From JANYGM01 sp043764015 (GTDB lineage Bacteria; Bacteroidota; Bacteroidia; Cytophagales; Thermonemataceae): a stretch of 10,839 nt of DNA. The DNA lies in the NCBI GenBank assembly GCA_043764015.1, contig JAYUKY010000077.1, positions 1-10,839 of the forward strand, given 5' to 3'. Positions 6,487 to 10,839 of the stretch are shown piece by piece. The first letter of the stretch is position 1; the number at the start of each line of letters is the position of its first letter. The notes beneath the pieces were generated by a model. That model saw nothing but the letters and a program-made list of their open reading frames with translations. It had not been told where the DNA came from and searched no databases. The translations under genes and the position numbers were made by a program.

Positions 6487-7337
6487 TATTTCATTTCTTC
6501 TAATTCTTTTGTATTGACAATATGAATACCAAAAGAGCGTGAGCGCAATTTTGCGTCTGTATTATCTCCTTTTGCGTTCTTGCGAGTAGCCACTACGTCT
6601 TGTATGAAAACATAATCACCTAACTTGATTTTTGCTTTACTACCAACTTCTGCCAAGTCTGCTTTTAGCATATCAAATGAAGACTCATTTTTTCTAAAAA
6701 TGACTTTATCACCCCTTTTCACAACCATATCATAGGTTGCAAGCGTATAAACACACTCATTTGGGCTAGTTTTAGCAAAATGTGCATCAGCTTTGATAGC
6801 CATATTGATAGCCAATTGTTTAAAGCCTTCAGGTGTGATACTCATCATATTACCTGAGAGATACACAAGGTCTGAACTTGGTTTGCCATCAACTTCATAA
6901 GTAGAAACCAATTCAGAATTAGCTTCTGGCAACACTTCAAATACTTTGCTTGTGATTGATTTGTTTTCATACAAAATCTCTAGTTTGATTTCTCCCTCAC
7001 GAAAGGCATAAATTTCAATATAAGCACGTTCAGGTGAGATTTTGCCCACTACTTCACCAAGACTTGCATCAACTTTGAAAGATAGACGTTTGTAGTCTTC
7101 TCTGCCAATATTATCAACGTGAATATCTATTTTATTCAAAATACCTGCATAAATAATAGGCGTATCTGTGTAGATAATGATTTTTTCAGGTATTTTTTTA
7201 GGTTCTTCCTTCACCACAACAGGCTCTTTTACAACTTCTTTCTTAATTGGTTTTACGACAGGTTTTACAGGTTTTTTTTGTGCAAAAGTCGTTAAAGAAA
7301 CGGCTAGTAAAGCACAAACAAGTAGGCTTTTTTTCAT
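6486..7337 (-). CDS. Secreted GldM C-terminal-domain-like protein (T9SS/gliding motor related)
   Basis: A 283-residue exported protein. Residues 1-19 form a signal peptide ending TTFA before Gln20. Residues 21-52 are a Lys/Pro/Val/Glu-rich linker like that of TonB. What follows resembles the last two periplasmic domains of GldM. Residues about 57-137 open with TPIIYAGILNKIDIHV, comparable to the YxGVxNPIxI strand that begins GldM domain 3, and end in KVFEVLPEA. Residues about 155-276 contain VYTLATYDMVVKRGDKV, a helix with lysines, then KIKLGDYVFIQDVVAT and SRSFGIHI, the layout of the GldM domain that contacts the PorK/N (GldK/N) ring. GldM itself is about 500 residues with an N-terminal transmembrane helix that couples to GldL and the proton motive force; that helix and domains 1-2 are absent here. 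It is therefore probably a periplasmic paralogue, not the motor. Start ATG 7337 places the signal peptide correctly. Confidence 0.78.
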   Translation of the reverse strand: MKKSLLVCALLAVSLTTFAQKKPVKPVVKPIKKEVVKEPVVVKEEPKKIPEKIIIYTDTPIIYAGILNKIDIHVDNIGREDYKRLSFKVDASLGEVVGKISPERAYIEIYAFREGEIKLEILYENKSITSKVFEVLPEANSELVSTYEVDGKPSSDLVYLSGNMMSITPEGFKQLAINMAIKADAHFAKTSPNECVYTLATYDMVVKRGDKVIFRKNESSFDMLKADLAEVGSKAKIKLGDYVFIQDVVATRKNAKGDNTDAKLRSRSFGIHIVNTKELEEMK

Positions 7338-7395
7338 TGTAGATGATTGGTTTAGGTTTAGTTAAATATGATTTTTAATACATTATTACCAAGTT

Positions 7396-7414
7396 CCGTA
7401 GGTACGACCTACGG
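7396..7414. repeat. Short perfect palindrome CCGTAGGT/ACCTACGG
   Basis: Eight-bp arms at 7396-7403 and 7407-7414 around ACG, 58 nt upstream of the GldM-like start. The CCGTAG and CCTACG parts recall the loop sequences of the hairpins at 104-238. It could be a REP-like element or an operator. Confidence 0.55.
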
Positions 7415-7425
7415 CTATGAAAATT

Positions 7426-7485
7426 AAATCCTTACAGGATTTTAATACAAATTACAAAAATTGTCAGACAAGCATTGTATTAAAA
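7426..7485 (-). repeat. Stacked inverted repeats downstream of the lipoprotein gene
   Basis: The arm TTTTAATACAA (7440-7450) pairs perfectly with 7475-7485 around a 24-nt loop that itself holds TTGTC-A-GACAA. Next to it AAATCC (7426-7431) pairs with 7437-7442. On the minus strand this could terminate the lipoprotein transcript, which ends at 7515, or form a leader structure of the GldM-like gene. Confidence 0.45.
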
Positions 7486-7514
7486 ATTTCGTATTTTGTA
7501 CTTCAAACTTCTTT

Positions 7515-8021
7515 CTATTGTTGTCCTTTTTTGTTGAGATTGCCATTAGGAATGTTACTTTTAAAGGTAAATTTCTCTAATTGTTGTTTGTTTTTCCCTG
7601 AAAAACTAGCTCTTTCAAACTTTTTATACGTCTTGTAAGTACCTTTTGGGGCTTTTGCCATTGGCTCTGTGATGCTTATTGTGTCGCCATTCAAATCAAC
7701 TTCTTTTCTTACAACAGGTTGCAAAGGTTTTTCATTTTCGTCTTTTATTTCAACTTTATACTTTTTTTTAAACATTCTACGCCACCATTTCACACCAGAA
7801 TATGCATCAAGTTCTTTGTGTACGTCTTCACGTTTGGCAACTGCACCATTATTGTCGTTTTCAGCACCAAAAAAGTGCGTATGGTCTTTGATTTGATGAC
7901 AAGAAGAGAGAGGACAGCGTTTGGCACAACACGCATTAAGCACTAAGCCCAACACAATTACGCCAAAACACAGCAAAAATTTATTAGAAATAAGCCTTAG
8001 CTCACGCTTTATTTTATTCAT
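7515..8021 (-). CDS. Small Cys/His-rich lipoprotein, unknown function
   Basis: A 168-residue predicted lipoprotein that I do not recognise. A charged n-region (1-14) and a hydrophobic stretch (15-29, FLLCFGVIVLGLVLN) lead to the lipobox LNAC with the lipidated Cys31. Directly after it comes a short cluster CCAKRCPLSSCHQIKDHTHF (31-50) holding four cysteines and three histidines, with the first cysteine reserved for the lipid. Further on are a WWRR motif (79-82), a Lys-rich patch (85-89) and a basic, probably disordered C-terminus (about 125-168). No catalytic motif is visible. It has a good promoter of its own at 8048-8077 and is followed 177 nt later by the GldM-like gene in the same direction. 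Similar short Bacteroidota lipoproteins with a Cys cluster and a WW motif exist, but I cannot name a family. Confidence 0.78.
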   Translation of the reverse strand: MNKIKRELRLISNKFLLCFGVIVLGLVLNACCAKRCPLSSCHQIKDHTHFFGAENDNNGAVAKREDVHKELDAYSGVKWWRRMFKKKYKVEIKDENEKPLQPVVRKEVDLNGDTISITEPMAKAPKGTYKTYKKFERASFSGKNKQQLEKFTFKSNIPNGNLNKKGQQ

Positions 8022-8047
8022 TATTTGATTATTTCATAAATTATCCT

Positions 8048-8077
8048 CAAAAATAGCAAAAATACAAAACTTTCCAA
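8048..8077 (-). promoter_or_regulatory. Bacteroidota-type promoter of the lipoprotein gene
   Basis: On the minus strand TTG (8077-8075) is followed by exactly 19 nt and then TATTTTTG (8055-8048), matching the TTG-N19-TAnnTTTG consensus. The -7 box lies 26 nt before the ATG at 8021. This is the best promoter match in the window. Confidence 0.6.
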
Positions 8078-8108
8078 AAAAATAATCAATAAACTTTTGA
8101 GAAAATAA

Positions 8109-8169
8109 TTATGAATTGTGAATTGTGAACTAGCAGTTGCTAGGTGAATGAATACAATAGTTTGATAAT
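8109..8169 (-). repeat. Heptamer repeat array B with inserted 14-bp palindrome
   Basis: Three 7-mers (TTATGAA, TTGTGAA, TTGTGAA; 8109-8129) are followed by CTAGCAGTTGCTAG (8130-8143). GTGAA stands immediately before (8125-8129) and after (8144-8148) this palindrome. The lead TGAATACAATAGTTTGATAA follows at 8149-8168. Read on the minus strand it is the same element as array A, and without the palindrome it is the same as array C. Confidence 0.8.
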
Positions 8170-8305
8170 TAGGTTTTTATATTCTATTTTGATGTTGTCA
8201 AAAATATAAACTGAAAATCTCTTGTAAATCAAAAACTTACAATTATATTTAAAAGATTTTTCTACTTATCTCAAATATTTTTCAAACATTTTAATTCAAC
8301 AACAA

Positions 8306-8764
8306 ATGTCAAATCTTGCAAGTCTAATAGAACAAGCTGTTGCAGCGGGTTATGGAGCAAACATCAAACCGCTAGACAACAACGCTGGGCATCAATGGGA
8401 TTATGCCCTCAAATATGCGGACAGCGACAAATTGCGCTATCAATACGTGTATTTGAGCGAATACGTTGACCCAAAACTCAATAAAAATGTCTTTTTTATT
8501 AGAAGTTTTGCGGGGCATCTTTCACCTGCTATGAGTAGCATTGATTTGTTGCGTGAGGCTGAATACGGCTTTGTGAGTATGATTTGTCTCAAAAAAATGA
8601 AGCAACCAGACGGCACAGAAAAAGAAGGAATTTATGTGCAAACAGTCATTCCTGCGGAATACGTTAATGGAAATTATGCTAATTTTTTGGCTATTGTTCA
8701 CGAAATAGCCGCTAATGCGGATTATGTGGAAAAGAAATTTTTTGCAGGCGCAGACGCAAACTAA
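8306..8764 (+). CDS. Hypothetical cytoplasmic protein
   Basis: A 152-residue soluble protein, without signal peptide or transmembrane segment, which I do not recognise. The predicted order is an N-terminal helix (SNLASLIEQAVAAGY), several beta strands in the middle (QYVYLSEYVD, NVFFIRSFAG, GFVSMICLKKM, GIYVQTVIPAEY) and a C-terminal helix (NFLAIVHEIAANADYVEKKF). An alpha-beta-alpha layout of this kind and length is seen in YbjN-like and secretion-chaperone-like proteins, but I see no diagnostic residues, so this is only a structural comparison. The codons are ordinary for the window. It lies between its own strong terminator (8840-8872) and a 284-nt divergent upstream region, and therefore appears monocistronic. 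No exact TAnnTTTG box was found upstream. Confidence 0.8.
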   Translation: MSNLASLIEQAVAAGYGANIKPLDNNAGHQWDYALKYADSDKLRYQYVYLSEYVDPKLNKNVFFIRSFAGHLSPAMSSIDLLREAEYGFVSMICLKKMKQPDGTEKEGIYVQTVIPAEYVNGNYANFLAIVHEIAANADYVEKKFFAGADAN

Positions 8765-8782
8765 ATAATTGTAAATTTTAAA

Positions 8783-8817
8783 TTGTGAATTGTGAATGAA
8801 TGCAAAATATTGATAAT
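8783..8817 (-). repeat. Heptamer repeat array C (apparent empty site)
   Basis: Two 7-mers TTGTGAA (8783-8796) run straight into TGAATGCAAAATATTGATAA (8797-8816). This matches array B at 17 of 21 lead positions but without the 14-bp palindrome and without the second GTGAA. Confidence 0.7.
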
Positions 8818-8839
8818 CAATTCACTAAATTAGTAAAAT

Positions 8840-8872
8840 AACTTTCCAAAAGTTTGAAACTTTTGGAAAGTT
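8840..8872 (+). terminator. Hairpin terminator after the gene ending at 8764
   Basis: A perfect 13-bp stem, AACTTTCCAAAAG (8840-8852) with 8860-8872, around a 7-nt loop, followed by a short T run. Confidence 0.85.
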
Positions 8873-8905
8873 TTTGATAATCAATCATTTATAAAAAATG
8901 TTTTT

Positions 8906-9139
8906 ATGTGTGAATGTGAAGAAATACCAAGCTCTTGGGGAAATAGTTCTATTGATTGGCGTAGTATTGCCTATCAAAAACTAACTTTTGATGCACAAAC
9001 AATGTATGAAGGCTATTCAGAGGCATTTTTTTATTGTGAAAAATGTCAAACATCTTATCAACTCACAGAAGATGTAGGTTATCATTATCCCACTCATTCA
9101 CTTGTCAAAATTACTAAAAGATACGAAATTATCACTTAA
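8906..9139 (+). CDS. Small CxC...CxxC protein, possible metal binder
   Basis: A 77-residue cytoplasmic protein, not recognised. It starts MCECEE, and a second pair, CEKC, lies at about 44-47 within FFYCEKCQTSYQLTEDVGYH. The two cysteine pairs could form a zinc ribbon or knuckle, with the histidines near residues 60-63 as alternatives. The first pair is directly at the N-terminus, so the ATG at 8906 matters. An out-of-frame ATG at 8898 leads only to a 28-codon reading frame. The downstream membrane-protein gene starts 13 nt after its stop, so the pair is likely co-transcribed and perhaps translationally coupled. Confidence 0.68.
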   Translation: MCECEEIPSSWGNSSIDWRSIAYQKLTFDAQTMYEGYSEAFFYCEKCQTSYQLTEDVGYHYPTHSLVKITKRYEIIT

Positions 9140-9152
9140 ACTTTCTACTTTT

Positions 9153-10724
9153 ATGAAAAATTGCCTTTTGCCTATTATTTTGATTATCAGTGGTTTGGTA
9201 TTATCTTTTTTCGTTGCGCCAAAAGTGCTTTTTGTAGAAATAAAAGAAAATCTTACTTGGTACAAAAAACGCCAGAATGACTTTGAAGCAAAAATAAAAT
9301 CAGAAGTTACAGATTGGCTCAAAGAAGAAGATACAAAGTGGATAAATGCTACAAAAGCTATTATCTTAGATTTTAAACAACTTAATCAACAGGCGGAAAG
9401 TCAGAAAAATAATTTTTGGCTACCAAGTTTGTATAGTTATCATTATGAAGTGAGAAGTTTTGGTTGGCAATTTTCTGATAAAATACGGCTTTATGAAGAC
9501 AAAATTAATCTTAAAAGCGCATTTATTGCTGAAATAATAGAAAATAGTACATCAGAAAAAGCGTTTTTAACTTCTTATGAAAGTTTAAAACCAAGCATTG
9601 CTAATAATGCTACTTTGGAGCAAAAAAACAAAGATTATATTTTAGCAGAACTGGAAAAAGCCCAAAAAGCACACCAACTTTGGAAAAGTACCATTGATAA
9701 AGCGCAAAAACTTGTTTCCGTTGATTTTAAAGAAAAAACAGAAGTACACACAGTCCAAAATATGCGTGATGAATTGCACCAAGAAAGTGTGTTTCCGCAT
9801 AATAGAATGATAGAATTGCAATTTTTGTACCAAGATTGTACCACACCAACAGAAGAAACAGAAGAGAGATATAACAACTATATTGAGGCGGTTTCTAACA
9901 TATATACAGACTATCTGGCAGTGCGTAAAAAGATAAAACCTAAATTTGTGCCTGCTTTTCATAAAGTTGATTCTTTGCTTTTGATTGTGAATAAGGGCGT
10001 AGAAGATGCTATAGCGCTGAAAGTAATGGCTGACAATGCAAATACTAGCATAGCATTAGATAAAATAAATATGCCTTTTTCACTCTTAGACCACGAATAT
10101 GCAGAAAATAAAGAAGGTTATTTTGCTTTTGTGTCGCAAGATTCTTTGTTGAATGTGCAAGCAAGTCTGATTGATATGATAAAAATTGGTAAAACTGATA
10201 CAAGCATTATAAGAAATAGCTCTGAAAGCTCAAATATGCGTGTTTTAGCCAAAAAACAGGCTTTATCTGGCAAATGGTTTATAGCAAATCAAAATCTTTA
10301 TGCTGCTGGCGTGAAATCAGACTATAATTATAACAAAATTTATAAAACAAGGACCTCGCCACGCCAACAAAATAGCGTTTCACACGACAATTATTATTCT
10401 GTAAAAAAATCAGATGCTAAATCTTGGTCTAGTAAAAGCACTTCTACGCCTTCTACTGGTGCTTCCGCTAGTTCTGGAAATACGTATAGTTCACATTCAT
10501 ATAGTTCTCCTAGTTCAAAAAGTAGTAGTTCACGTTCTTATAGTTCTGGCTATAGTTCTAGCAGTTCACGTAGTAGTAGTTCTAGTTCGTCATCATCTTA
10601 TAAAAGTTCGTTAAGTAGTTCATCTTCACGCAGTACCGCAAGTTCGTCAAGTAGTAGTTCTAGGCGTTCAGATTCAAGGTCTTGGAGTTCTAGCTCGTCT
10701 AGATCTTCCTCACGCAGAAAATAA
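9153..10724 (+). CDS. Membrane-anchored protein with long Ser/Arg-rich C-terminal tail
   Basis: A 523-residue protein of unknown function. A single transmembrane helix at about 4-27 (LLPIILIISGLVLSFFVAPK), with few positive charges before it, is followed by a long charged, helix-rich region (about 30-370) containing many KxxE-type segments, consistent with coiled-coil or helical-bundle structure. It has no catalytic motif that I can see. Residues 420-523 (from 10410) are low complexity: mostly Ser, with regularly spaced Arg, Lys, Tyr and Trp, ending SRRK. Ser is encoded by a mixture of AGT, TCT, TCA and TCG codons, so the tail is maintained at protein level and is not a simple DNA repeat. ATG 9153 is preferred to TTG 9102, which lies inside the preceding gene and would add 17 polar residues before the membrane helix. 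It probably forms a unit with 8906-9139. Confidence 0.8.
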   Translation: MKNCLLPIILIISGLVLSFFVAPKVLFVEIKENLTWYKKRQNDFEAKIKSEVTDWLKEEDTKWINATKAIILDFKQLNQQAESQKNNFWLPSLYSYHYEVRSFGWQFSDKIRLYEDKINLKSAFIAEIIENSTSEKAFLTSYESLKPSIANNATLEQKNKDYILAELEKAQKAHQLWKSTIDKAQKLVSVDFKEKTEVHTVQNMRDELHQESVFPHNRMIELQFLYQDCTTPTEETEERYNNYIEAVSNIYTDYLAVRKKIKPKFVPAFHKVDSLLLIVNKGVEDAIALKVMADNANTSIALDKINMPFSLLDHEYAENKEGYFAFVSQDSLLNVQASLIDMIKIGKTDTSIIRNSSESSNMRVLAKKQALSGKWFIANQNLYAAGVKSDYNYNKIYKTRTSPRQQNSVSHDNYYSVKKSDAKSWSSKSTSTPSTGASASSGNTYSSHSYSSPSSKSSSSRSYSSGYSSSSSRSSSSSSSSSYKSSLSSSSSRSTASSSSSSSRRSDSRSWSSSSSRSSSRRK

Positions 10725-10725
10725 A

Positions 10726-10754
10726 TGTGAGGTGTGAGATAGGGTGTAGGACAA
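10726..10754. repeat. Degenerate heptamer-like stretch after the Ser-rich gene
   Basis: TGTGAGG, TGTGAGA, TAGGGTG and TAGGACA follow each other in a 7-nt register directly after the stop codon. It resembles a decayed member of the heptamer family. No hairpin terminator is visible before the window ends. Confidence 0.35.
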
Positions 10755-10804
10755 GTTTGAAAAGATGGTAAAATGTAAGGACTATACTTGCTCAAAGTCA
10801 TTAG

Positions 10805-10839
10805 ATGCGTTCGTTTGCTCTGGTTTTGGAACTTAAAGT
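10805..10839 (+). CDS. Possible start of a further gene, cut by the window end
   Basis: ATG at 10805 opens a frame reading MRSFALVLELK that is still open at the last base. Eleven codons are too few to judge. The hydrophobic run could begin a membrane protein. It is listed only so the edge is not taken as empty. Confidence 0.15.
   Translation, partial: MRSFALVLELK

Noticed and set aside
8152..8305. Promoter of the gene at 8306
   Set aside because: TAGTTTG and TATTTTG words occur, but each is one base short of TAnnTTTG, so no site is called.
8898..8984. Alternative small frame from ATG 8898
   Set aside because: It gives only 28 residues out of frame with the CxC/CxxC protein and has no other support.
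9102..9152. TTG 9102 as start of the Ser-rich membrane protein
   Set aside because: It lies inside the preceding gene and puts 17 polar residues before the membrane helix; ATG 9153, 13 nt after the preceding stop, is more natural.
10598..10801. Minus-strand open frame of 67 codons
   Set aside because: It is the antisense of the Ser/Arg tail (giving Glu/Leu runs) and has no independent support.

Overview
The window looks like chromosomal DNA of a member of the phylum Bacteroidota, probably a Cytophagales-like gliding or marine/freshwater lineage. The reasons are: AT-rich sequence; no convincing Shine-Dalgarno sequences before the starts, with A/T-rich leaders instead; promoter boxes of the Bacteroidota type (TAnnTTTG, one with a TTG 19 nt upstream); signal peptides ending in Ala-Gln; and genes restricted to or typical of this phylum (PorD/DUF4835, a GldM-like periplasmic protein). 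The exact genus cannot be fixed from the sequence. No rRNA, tRNA, CRISPR array, transposase or phage gene was seen.

Layout. Positions 1-468 are non-coding and hold two long hairpins with related loops, a promoter-like box and a heptamer repeat array that runs up to the first gene. An AarF/UbiB-family atypical kinase follows (469-2154, +) with its own terminator. Next is a secreted FecR/TPR-like protein (2273-3292, +), also with a terminator. A probable two-gene unit (3412-4956, +) encodes a PD-(D/E)XK nuclease-like protein and PorD. This unit converges on a minus-strand block: a degenerate arginase/formimidoylglutamase-fold protein (5084-6265), a secreted protein resembling the two C-terminal domains of GldM (6486-7337), and a Cys/His-rich lipoprotein (7515-8021). 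The right end returns to the plus strand: an unrecognised cytoplasmic protein (8306-8764), a small CxC/CxxC protein (8906-9139), and 13 nt later a membrane-anchored protein with a roughly 100-residue Ser/Arg tail (9153-10724).

How the genes may work together. Two genes point to the type IX secretion / gliding machinery: porD, and the GldM-like gene, which keeps the periplasmic D3/D4-type domains but lacks the inner-membrane motor helix. The arginase-fold gene beside it has lost about half of the canonical metal ligands. A functional link between these three is an inference from content and proximity only. The remaining genes look like independent housekeeping or hypothetical loci, each bounded by clear hairpin terminators.

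Between the genes there is an unusual density of short repeats. Heptamer arrays (TTCACAA/CTCACAA and variants) occur at six or more gene boundaries, several with a shared lead sequence. One contains a 14-bp palindrome flanked by a 5-bp duplication, with an apparent empty copy 650 bp away. An inverted pair of 7-mer arrays lies between the convergent genes. These repeats and the two hairpins at 104-238 are the least explained part of the window.
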